64,000 nt of DNA from Sphingomonas aerolata (GTDB taxonomy: Bacteria; Pseudomonadota; Alphaproteobacteria; Sphingomonadales; Sphingomonadaceae). Made by a program: the position numbers and the translations under genes. Below the pieces are notes generated by a model. That model was not told where the DNA came from. It searched no databases and saw only the letters and a list, made by a program, of their open reading frames with translations. Shown piece by piece: positions 56,457-64,000 of this stretch (position 1 is the first letter of the stretch; every line of letters begins with the position of its first letter). The stretch is from assembly GCF_003046295.1 (NCBI RefSeq), contig NZ_PZZN01000001.1, forward strand, positions 372,001 through 436,000, given 5' to 3'.

Positions 56457-56907
56457 CGAGTTCAGCCGTTATAGGGCTTCACGGTATTCCAATATCGCAA
56501 ATTGGCTCATGATTTTATTCATGACAATATTTGCCAGTCATCATTGCTGTACGCCTTACTATTTCTCTAGTAACGCATTGCATTATGCCGTGCAGGATGC
56601 GTTAATTAAAAAATATAAAAGCACAGGCTGTTGACTGTTTAGCCCCTGATGGGCTTGCCGATTGGCCAGTAGCGCATGTGAATCCCCCTCATTGAAAAAG
56701 TGTCTGTCTTTCGACAAGGAGACATATGCAGCAAATTCATTTCGTAATTGCGACTGCAAGCGGTTTAAAGTGCATTAACCGCAAATTGTGAATTTCAATT
56801 TGCTGCGCGTATGATGATGCACTGACGCTCTCGGAGCCTTCACCCGTGAAAAGGGCGCCCGAGCCTCGCCGCCAAAATGGGAGGCGGCAACCGCTTGCGC
56901 GCGGAAG
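56457..56907. other. AT-rich region between terminator and beta-barrel-like gene
   Basis: About 450 bases of much lower GC than the surroundings. No gene is recognised except a 21-codon ORF (56726-56791). A hairpin GCAAATTG (56781-56788) with CAATTTGC (56796-56803) overlaps its end. Confidence 0.55.
56726..56791 (+). CDS. Possible 21-residue ORF
   Basis: MQQIHFVIATASGLKCINRK plus L, preceded by AAGGAGACAT, an excellent ribosome site. It could be a small protein, a leader peptide or the decayed start of a lost gene. The hairpin over its stop could affect downstream transcription. Confidence 0.35.
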   Translation: MQQIHFVIATASGLKCINRKL

Positions 56908-57786
56908 TCACCAGGCCATGGTGATCGACAGGGTCGCCAAGGGCACGACATCGGCGGTCGTGCCACCGGGAGCGTCGAGCCGGGCCAGCTGATGGTCACG
57001 GACCTCGGCAAGGATTTCGCCCTGCAACGATGCCGCCGCACCAGCGATCTTGACGGGCTGCGCGACCGCCACCCCGGCGCTGCCATATACCCTGTCGCCG
57101 CTGTCCGCTGCATAGAAGCCGCGCCAGCCGACGCCGGCCGAGACCGGCATCGTGAGCGTCGGACCGTCTTTTGCGCGTGTCAGCGCAAAGGCGGGGGCGA
57201 TGCCGGCGATCGTGTAGAAGCCCCCCTCGCCTTTGGTCCGCTTCGTCGCGGCGAAACGCGGCGCGAGAAATCCCACTGCGTTATCGCCGGTGTAGACGAT
57301 CGTCAGGCTGGCCTCGTGAGTCGTGTTCGCCACCCCGTTGGGGCTGGCCTTAATGGCATAGGCCGCCGCGGCGGAGAGCCCATCGACAGGCCGCCATGAA
57401 AGAGCGACGATCGTGTTGCTTTCATACCAACTGCGCGGGCGCGACCGCTCATCGGCGCGCGGTGCGTGAAAGCCGTTCGAACTTTGCCCAACCAGAAACA
57501 AGGTCCCCTGCCCGTCCGCGCGGCGCGTCAGCACGGCGGCACCACCGACCGAGAGATGGACCGGGACCCTGGCGAGGCCGGCATCATCGTCGTCATAGGC
57601 GCCGCGCGCATAATCGCCGTTGCGGACGTCGACCGTGACGATCGGATGGACCGTCCCGTCGCCGACATCGACCTCCGACAGCGTCGCGTCTTCGGTATCG
57701 ATGAACGGCACGGTCTGCGCCGACACCCGGGACGCGTCGAAACACCCACACATCGCCGCCAGAACGATCAGCGCCTTGGCGGTCAC
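56908..57786 (-). CDS. Exported beta-rich protein (probable outer-membrane or periplasmic), unknown function
   Basis: A 292-residue protein with a signal peptide (MTAKALIVLAAMCGC to VSA-QT). Alternating beta-strand sequence (STIVALSWRPVDGLSAAAAY-like, HEASLTIVYTGDNAVGFLAP) ends in ATLSITMAW, an aromatic C-terminus as in outer-membrane barrels. GTG at 57786 overlaps the stop of the sugar dehydrogenase gene (GTGA), so they are co-translated. Function unknown; it may relate to that enzyme's substrate or location. Confidence 0.7.
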   Translation of the reverse strand: MTAKALIVLAAMCGCFDASRVSAQTVPFIDTEDATLSEVDVGDGTVHPIVTVDVRNGDYARGAYDDDDAGLARVPVHLSVGGAAVLTRRADGQGTLFLVGQSSNGFHAPRADERSRPRSWYESNTIVALSWRPVDGLSAAAAYAIKASPNGVANTTHEASLTIVYTGDNAVGFLAPRFAATKRTKGEGGFYTIAGIAPAFALTRAKDGPTLTMPVSAGVGWRGFYAADSGDRVYGSAGVAVAQPVKIAGAAASLQGEILAEVRDHQLARLDAPGGTTADVVPLATLSITMAW

Positions 57787-59054
57787 GCGGTGCGTCGCAC
57801 CAGCCAGACGGTATCCCCGGCATCGTCGACGACGAAGATCGCGCCATCATCGCGCGTCTGCACGCTCACCGGTCGACCATAGACTTCGCCCGTCTTCTCG
57901 TTCGCAACGAACCCCGTCAGGAACGGCTGCGGCGCGGCGGTCGGCCTGCCATTGGCAAAGGGGACCGCGAGGACGTCATAGCCGATGAACGCGGACCGGT
58001 TCCACGATCCGTGCCGCGCAACATAGGCGACCTGTTGCGCGGCGGACGTTTCCTTGGCGAACGCCACGCCCAGCGCCGCGGCATGGGGCCCGACGGCAAC
58101 ATCGGGAAGCAACGTCGTCGCCAGCAACTCGCGCTTGGTATTGGCGTGACGCGGATCCTGCTTGCCGTAATAGCTGTAAGGCCATCCATAGAACCCGCCG
58201 TCGCGAACGCCGACGAGATAGTCGGGCGCGATATCGTCGCCGAGCTGGTCGCGTTCGTTGACCGCAGCCCATAAAGTGTTCGTACCAGGCGCCCAGGCCA
58301 TGCCGACCGGGTTTCGGAGCCCCGACGCGTAGAGACGCTCGCGCCCGGTACGCAGATCGATCGCGAGGATGGCCGCTCGTCGCTTCTCCTCGTCCATGCC
58401 ATGCTCGCCGACATTCGAGGCGGAACCGACCGATACGTACAGCGTCCGCGCATCGGGGCTCAGCAACAGGTTGCGCGTCCAATGATTGTTGTAGCCCCCC
58501 GCGGGCAGCGACACGAGCGGCTGCGGCGCTGCGGTCACCCGCGTCTGGCCGGACGAGAACGGAACGCTGACGACGCCGTCGGTATTGGCGACGTAAAGCC
58601 GCCCGTTCGCATATTGCATCCCGAACGGCTGATTGAGCCCCTCGATCAGCACGAAACGCTGTTCCGCGACTCCGTCGCGGTCCGCGTCGCGCAACAGGGT
58701 GATACGGTTGGCGCTGAAGCCCGTCGTCTTCGACAGCGCCTGGCCACGCTCGACGTCGGGCTCGGCATCCAGTTTGGGCTTCGTGCGCGCCTCCGCGACC
58801 AGCATATCGCCATTGGGCAGCAGCAGCGCCTGGCGCGGATAGTCCAGACCGCCCGCAAACTTGATGACCTCATACCCCCGCGGCGCCACGGGTTTGCGCC
58901 CGTCGGGCCAGCCGATCGTCTTGGGATGGTTGACCACGGACGCAGTCGCTTAGGGCTCGGCCTGCGTCTTCAGACCCAGCACCGGCGGTGGGGTCTGGGC
59001 CATCGCGCCAGCTGCCAAACCCAATGCGCTGACGGCGGCAAGGATCGTCCTCAT
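57783..59054 (-). pseudogene. Sorbosone/PQQ-type sugar dehydrogenase interrupted by an in-frame stop
   Basis: From ATG 59054 (GGAG six bases upstream) the frame encodes a signal peptide and short mature start (MRTILAAVSALGLAAGAMAQ, then PPPVLGLKTQAEP). It then hits TAA at 58950-58952 and continues in the same frame as ATASVVNHPKTIGW into a 384-residue six-bladed propeller. That part has LDYPRQALLLPNGDMLVAEA, YNNHWTRNLLLSPD, GLRNPVGMAWAPG and GRPVSVQTRDDGAIFVVDDAG. A GTG at 58937 could restart translation, but the product would lack a signal peptide. It is either a recent nonsense mutation, a sequencing error, or recoding. Confidence 0.8.
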
Positions 59055-59301
59055 AATGTCTCCGGGAACATGACAAGAGTGTAACCCTCTCACAATCAAC
59101 GATATCCATGAGGCTACCAGCGCCGCGGATTAATTTCGCGACGTCGTGACCGCTTTCCTCGGCAACGCCCCTCAGTCACGCCGGCGAAGCCACCGAACCA
59201 CCGCCGGAACGAGGCGCCGCCGACATGACAAAATTTTCATCTCGGCCGTGGCACCATATAGCGCCCGAGCGTTGTCGCCGTTCGTCAGCGAATGGGATAT
59301 C

Positions 59302-60795
59302 ATGCCGAAAACATTGACTATTATCGGCATGGGTGCCTGTGGCGTCGCCGCCTTCGCCGAAGCCGTCACGCGACTATGCTATGACCCGGGCGACGGATGG
59401 ATCATCCATCTGGTCGAGCGGGACGACGAGCTTGCACGCGGCTTGGCGTTCGGCACTGAACAGCCGGGGCATCGCCTGAACACCGAATCCCGTCTCATGG
59501 GGCTCTATGACCGCGAGCCGGGTCACTTCCGGACCTGGCTCGAGGCACGGCGCGCGGCAGCCGGGACGCCGCTCGATCCCGATGGCGTCGAATACCCCGA
59601 GCGCCGTGAATATCGCCTCTACATGCAGGAGGTCCTCGACCAGGCGCTCGACCAGGCCCGGCGCGCGGGGATCGACGTCCGTATCCACCATCAGGAAGCC
59701 GTCAGCATCGAGGGCGACCATGATGCGGCGACCATCACGTTCTCGGACGGATCGACGGTCGCGACGGACGTCGTTCTTCTGACGATCGGCACGCCCGATC
59801 CCGACCGGTTCGGCACCCTGAACGGCAAGCCCGGCTATTTCGATTCGCCCTACCCCGCGGACCGCATGACCAGGGGGATCGACAGCGATCAGTCCGTTGT
59901 CATCCTCGGAAGCGGCCTCAGCGCGATCGACGCGGTGATGACGCTGCTCGACGAAGGGCACCGCGGACATATCCACCTGATTTCGAAGGAAGGCCTGCTG
60001 CCGCGGGTCGAAATTCCCGCGCCCGAGACGGGGTATGACCGTCAGCATCTCACGCTAGAAAACGTTCACCGGCGTATCCGCGAACGCGGCGCCGCCTTCT
60101 CGGTCGTGGACCTGTTCCGCCTCTTCCGCATCGAGGCCGAGACTGCCGCGGGACGAACGATCGACTGGCAGGCCGAGGATCGTGCCGACGGCGACGCCCA
60201 AGCAGCACTGCTGCACGACATCGCCGCCGCGGAGGCCGGCGACGAGCCGTTCCAGCGCATCTTGACCGCCGCCCGCCATGATTCCACCGCGATCTGGAAC
60301 CTGTTGCGACCCGCCGACCAGAAACGGTTCGGACAATGGCTGGCGCCGCATTTCGCCGCGGCGCGGTTCGTCACGCCGATGGTGAACGCACGGCGCCTCG
60401 CCGATGCGATGACGCGCGGGCAGCTCAACGTCCGCGGGCGGGTCGATGAAACCGTCGCCAGCCCGACCGGCAGCGGCTTCGTCGTCCGGTTCACGACGGG
60501 CGATACGCTCGAGGCGCCGGTCGTCGTCAACGCCACCGGCCAGGCGACCACCCTCGCCGAGATGAAGGAATTGCTCGTCAAGGATCTGCTCGCCAAGGAC
60601 TGGCTGCAACCACACCCGGTCGGTGGTGCCATCGCCCACCGCGCGACCTGCCGGATCATATCGGCCTCGCGTGACGCACCACGCATCTACGCACTCGGCC
60701 AGTTGCTCAACGGCGAGTTGCGCGACACCAACGCGGTCTGGTTCAACGTCGAGTGCGCGGGCCGCGCGATCGACGATATCCTGCGCCAGCAATGA
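59302..60795 (+). CDS. FAD/NAD(P)-binding protein
   Basis: A 497-residue flavoprotein of the FAD-NAD(P)-binding (HpnW/YdhS-like) group. The N-terminal dinucleotide motif is TIIGMGACG (GxGxxG, residues 9-14). AFGTEQPGHRLNTES follows, a second site is SVVILGSGLSAIDAVMTLLD, and the C-terminal part is VVVNATGQAT and YALGQLLNGE. The reaction is unknown. ATG at 59302 is chosen as it sits next to the nucleotide fold; the longer frame has no ribosome site. Its stop overlaps the AEC transporter start (ATGA). Confidence 0.88.
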   Translation: MPKTLTIIGMGACGVAAFAEAVTRLCYDPGDGWIIHLVERDDELARGLAFGTEQPGHRLNTESRLMGLYDREPGHFRTWLEARRAAAGTPLDPDGVEYPERREYRLYMQEVLDQALDQARRAGIDVRIHHQEAVSIEGDHDAATITFSDGSTVATDVVLLTIGTPDPDRFGTLNGKPGYFDSPYPADRMTRGIDSDQSVVILGSGLSAIDAVMTLLDEGHRGHIHLISKEGLLPRVEIPAPETGYDRQHLTLENVHRRIRERGAAFSVVDLFRLFRIEAETAAGRTIDWQAEDRADGDAQAALLHDIAAAEAGDEPFQRILTAARHDSTAIWNLLRPADQKRFGQWLAPHFAAARFVTPMVNARRLADAMTRGQLNVRGRVDETVASPTGSGFVVRFTTGDTLEAPVVVNATGQATTLAEMKELLVKDLLAKDWLQPHPVGGAIAHRATCRIISASRDAPRIYALGQLLNGELRDTNAVWFNVECAGRAIDDILRQQ

Positions 60796-61721
60796 GCGCG
60801 CTGGGCAACATCGCGGCGGCACTGCTGCCGCTTTATGGCGTGATCCTGCTCGCTTGGGGCGTCGGGGCGCGTGTGCCCTGGGCGGCGAAGCTGTTCTCAA
60901 CCATCCTCGTCTTCGGCCTCATCCCGTTGCTGGTCATCGACAAGGTGCTCGGTGCGGAAACGCAGCAGTTGCTCGTGATCCCCCCGCTGATGTTCACGGT
61001 CGCCGCGCTGATGAGCATCCCTGCCCACCGGTTGGCCAAGCGGCTCGGCGACGATTTCGACCCCAAATTGCTGTCGGCCTCCTTCTCGTTCTTCAACGTC
61101 GCGTTCTTCGGCGTGCCGGTCAGCCAGGCGCTGTTCGGCGAGGTCGGCGTCTCGACGGTGATCTGCGCCTATATCGGCAGCGCGCTGTACGGCGACACGA
61201 TCGGCTATTTCCTGATCGCGCGGACCAAGGAGGGTACGCGCAAGGCCGCGACCAAGGCGCTGCGCGTCCCCGTCGTCTATGTGATCGTCGGCGCGATCAT
61301 TGCAAAGTCGGCGGGTGTTACGATGCCCGAGGCGGCGTCACCGATCCTGTCGGTCGCGGGTACGCTGGTGTCGGTTCTCGGCATGGCCGTCATCGGCCTC
61401 AACCTTGCCGAGACTGGCCGCGACGACTGGCGGCCCCGCCTGATGACGCGGATCCTCGGCGTCAGGCAGGCCAGCGGACTCGTGCTGATTGCCACCGCAC
61501 TTGCGCTCGAAGCCGCGTTCATCGGCATCCTCGCACCCCGCGACCGCGTCATCGTCGGGCTGATCGCGCTGTTCCCGATCGCGAGCAACGTCACGCTGTT
61601 CGCGACCCTGCTCGATTCGAACCGCAAGGCCGCAGCCGTCCTCGTCGCACTGTCGAGCGCGGTCTCGCTGGTGCTCGTCCTGCTGGTCGTCGGCTTATTT
61701 CATTCGGCGATACCCACTTAG
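60792..61721 (+). CDS. AEC-family (auxin efflux carrier-like) transporter
   Basis: A 309-residue protein with about ten membrane segments and two five-helix halves. SFSFFNVAFFGVPVSQALFG contains the conserved N-x-x-F-x-G-x-P motif. Bacterial relatives export or import malate, malonate or similar acids. It is translationally coupled to the FAD protein, which could act on the transported compound (inference). Confidence 0.9.
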   Translation: MSALGNIAAALLPLYGVILLAWGVGARVPWAAKLFSTILVFGLIPLLVIDKVLGAETQQLLVIPPLMFTVAALMSIPAHRLAKRLGDDFDPKLLSASFSFFNVAFFGVPVSQALFGEVGVSTVICAYIGSALYGDTIGYFLIARTKEGTRKAATKALRVPVVYVIVGAIIAKSAGVTMPEAASPILSVAGTLVSVLGMAVIGLNLAETGRDDWRPRLMTRILGVRQASGLVLIATALALEAAFIGILAPRDRVIVGLIALFPIASNVTLFATLLDSNRKAAAVLVALSSAVSLVLVLLVVGLFHSAIPT

Positions 61722-61885
61722 GCGGTGCCTCGGACCAGCGCGAGAGACCCTCGGCATGTCAATTTAGCAATAATTCCAACGCGAAATCGTAACGAGCGTG
61801 AAACGACCAGGCCGCCAAACTGCAATGGGCGCCGCCTAAGCACCGCTCGTCCGGACCGGATGGTTCGGAGGGGGGACCACACGAC

Positions 61886-64000
61886 ATGTTGCATAACTCG
61901 CGCCTGCTTTGGGCAACGCTGCCGCTTACCTTGGCTGCCCTGGGCGCCACCCAGTCAGCCCGTGCGCAGACCGACGCCCGTGCGCCCGGCGCGGCCGCGC
62001 AGGCACCTGCCGCGGATGCTGCCGCCGATACCACCGGGGATATCGTCGTCACCGGCTCCTATGCGGAGAGCCTGGCCGCCGCGACCGAAACCAAGCGGCA
62101 GGCCGGCTACGGGGTCGACGCGATCAATGCCACGGACATCGGCAAGTTTCCGGCGCAGAATGTCGCGGAAGCGCTCCAGCTTGTCCCCGGCGTCACCATC
62201 ACCCGTCCGCGTGGCGAGGGGTTGTACGTCAGCGTCCGCGGGCTCGGGCCGCAGTTTCAGAGCACGCTGCTCAACGGTCGCCCGGTGGCGATCAACGACC
62301 TGATCGAGAATGGCGGTGCGAACGGGCGCCAGTTCCGGTTCGAGATGTTGCCGGCCGAGTTCGTCTCACAGATCGACGTGGTCAAGACGCCGACCTCGGA
62401 CATGACCGAGGGCGCGCTTGGCGGCAATATCGACGTGAAGACGTTCCGTCCGCTCGACGTCGGTACCAAGACCACCGTCAATCTCCGCGGCACCTACACC
62501 ACGCTGACCGACAAGGTAAAACCGAACGCCACCGTGCTGACGAGTGCTGCGACCGAAGACGGTACGTTCGGCATCCTCGCCGCCGCGCAATATTGGGGCA
62601 AGGAAGTGCGCAACGACCGGTCGTACAATACCGGCTGGTATCTCGACAAATTCGCCTCGGCACTCGGCACCGGCTTCTACACGCCGGGGCGCACGCGGCC
62701 GACGGTGGAGACGGAGGATCGCAAGCGGCTGTCGGGCATGATCTCGGCGCAGTGGAAGCCCAGCCCCGAGCTGGAAACGACGCTCGACGTGCTCGCGACG
62801 CGGCTCGACATCGCCTATGACGAATATGGGCTGGACATCTATCCAGACGATGCCAGCGTCGCGGGGCACAAGCCGGTGCTGGTGCCCGGTTCGGTCAAGC
62901 TCGACGGCAATACGGTGGTGGCAGCGACGATCAACGACGTGCGCTTCATGGGCACGCGCGAATACAGCCTCAACCGCCACGACCTGATCTCGATCGGCTT
63001 GAAACAGGCCTGGACGCCCGAGGGCTGGCATGTCGTCGCCAACGCCAACTGGTCGTTCGCGCACAGCTATCATCCGAGCTACGCCGAGGGCACGGTGCGC
63101 AGCCGTATCCAGTTCTTCGCGCCGCTCAGCTATGACTCGTCAGGCGGGTACAAGGTCGCACCGTCGCTCTCCACCCCGGTCAACGTGCTCGATCCCGCCA
63201 GCTATACGCTCTACCCGTTCAATATCGCGCCCAAGAACAGCAAGGACTGGGACACCTACGGCCGGCTCGACGTCGATCACGAGATGGACGGCTTCGTCAC
63301 CAAACTGGCGGCCGGCGGCGAATATCACTGGCGCAAGCGCGACTACCGCCGCCGTGACTTCACGGTGAACCCGGCGGCCAACACGTCGCTGACCAGCTTC
63401 GCACCGAACGGCTATGAGCAGATCCTGTTCGACAATTTCCTGTCGGGCGTCGACGGCAACATCCCGCGAACCTGGCTCGTTCCGATCACGAGCGTCTTCT
63501 ACGACCAGCTGTTCACCGCGGCGATCGCCAACAGCCCGCTGTCGGCGGGGGACCTGCGCGCCTCCTATGTCGTGACGGAAAAGACCGCGGGCGGCTATGT
63601 CCGTGCCGACTATGCCTTCCCGGTCGGCAGCGTCGCGGTCAGCGGCAATGTGGGCGTACGCTATGTCCACACCGACCAGGTGGCGAGCGGCACGCTGACC
63701 ACCGGCAGCGTAGCGACACCGGCAAGCTTCCCACAGACGTTCAGCAACTGGTTGCCGAGCTTCAACCTGCGCGCCGAGCTGACGCGCGATATGGTCGGAC
63801 GGCTGGGCGCGAGCCGCGTCCTAACCCGGCCGAACGTGACGCAGAGCGCACCGCAGATCAGCGTGTCGACCGACCAGCCGACCGCAAGCGGCGGCAACCC
63901 TGCGCTGCAGCCGTTCCTCGCGACCCAGTTCGACGGATCGCTCGAATGGTACTTCAACCGGTCCGGCTCGTTGACCGGCGCGCTGTTCTACAAGGCGATG
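61886..64000 (+). CDS. TonB-dependent receptor, 3'-truncated
   Basis: The frame is open from 61886 to the window end (705 codons, no stop). A signal peptide (RLLWATLPLTLAALGATQSA to RAQ) is followed by a short TonB-box-like DIVVTGSY. The plug has FPAQNVAEALQLVPGVTITR, GEGLYVSVRGLGPQFQSTLL and VDVVKTPTSDMTEGALGG-like sequence; barrel strands come next. The RGLGPQF and LLNGRP features are typical of Caulobacter/Sphingomonas receptors for sugars or plant compounds. The ligand is unknown. Confidence 0.95.
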   Translation, partial: MLHNSRLLWATLPLTLAALGATQSARAQTDARAPGAAAQAPAADAAADTTGDIVVTGSYAESLAAATETKRQAGYGVDAINATDIGKFPAQNVAEALQLVPGVTITRPRGEGLYVSVRGLGPQFQSTLLNGRPVAINDLIENGGANGRQFRFEMLPAEFVSQIDVVKTPTSDMTEGALGGNIDVKTFRPLDVGTKTTVNLRGTYTTLTDKVKPNATVLTSAATEDGTFGILAAAQYWGKEVRNDRSYNTGWYLDKFASALGTGFYTPGRTRPTVETEDRKRLSGMISAQWKPSPELETTLDVLATRLDIAYDEYGLDIYPDDASVAGHKPVLVPGSVKLDGNTVVAATINDVRFMGTREYSLNRHDLISIGLKQAWTPEGWHVVANANWSFAHSYHPSYAEGTVRSRIQFFAPLSYDSSGGYKVAPSLSTPVNVLDPASYTLYPFNIAPKNSKDWDTYGRLDVDHEMDGFVTKLAAGGEYHWRKRDYRRRDFTVNPAANTSLTSFAPNGYEQILFDNFLSGVDGNIPRTWLVPITSVFYDQLFTAAIANSPLSAGDLRASYVVTEKTAGGYVRADYAFPVGSVAVSGNVGVRYVHTDQVASGTLTTGSVATPASFPQTFSNWLPSFNLRAELTRDMVGRLGASRVLTRPNVTQSAPQISVSTDQPTASGGNPALQPFLATQFDGSLEWYFNRSGSLTGALFYKAM

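Overview
The window is high-GC DNA with densely packed genes on both strands and looks like the chromosome of a Sphingomonas-like alphaproteobacterium (Sphingomonadales). The grounds are the alphaproteobacterial LexA operators (GTTC-N7-GTTC) in front of recA and an S24 peptidase gene, a general-stress sigma-EcfG promoter in front of a CsbD-like gene, a ThiS-ThiG fusion, an exosortase with a PEP-CTERM-type substrate, and palindromic intergenic repeats of a kind I associate with sphingomonads. This is judged from sequence alone; no database search was run.

Bases 1-42930 are mostly core genome. In order they carry: a cut-off dicarboxylate symporter; a GST/methyltransferase pair; recA with an SOS operator and promoter; an ispE / TPR / ETF-quinone-oxidoreductase run; an unusual uracil-DNA-glycosylase-like gene coupled to a lytic transglycosylase and moaB; small secreted and outer-membrane proteins; a radical SAM protein; a HAD phosphatase and csbD; thiSG; aroQ-accB-accC; arsC; glnB (sigma-54 promoter) and glnA; quinone reductase; aldehyde dehydrogenase; an SLC13 permease; the tamA-tamB operon; an SOS-box region flanked by an S24 peptidase and two small genes; glutaryl-CoA dehydrogenase with a CoA-transferase (glutarate/lysine catabolism); a sugar MFS transporter; a class II aldolase; an orphan 2Fe-2S subunit; an RcnB-like protein; a prolyl-hydroxylase-like enzyme; recJ; and tRNA-Glu(UUC).

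Bases 42930-57000 read as an accessory region. Gene density falls, AT-rich patches appear, and remnants are found: a frameshifted porin start abutting a GH97-like fragment, and an IS5-family transposase tail. Functional cargo is osmotic and ionic (a BCCT transporter, a K+ channel with a TrkA-N domain, an MscS channel) plus a cell-surface sorting locus. The latter is exosortase (xrtV-like), EpsI-family and EpsD-family genes on the minus strand, facing a divergent gene for a VPEAGTWA-type sorting substrate. Between these lies a small AT-rich unit with a Shine-Dalgarno sequence, a 12-codon ORF and a strong terminator.

Bases 57000-64000 hold a beta-barrel-like secreted protein coupled to a sorbosone/PQQ-type sugar dehydrogenase whose reading frame is broken by an in-frame TAA just after the signal peptide, then an FAD/NAD(P)-binding protein coupled to an AEC-family transporter, and the start of a TonB-dependent receptor that runs off the window.
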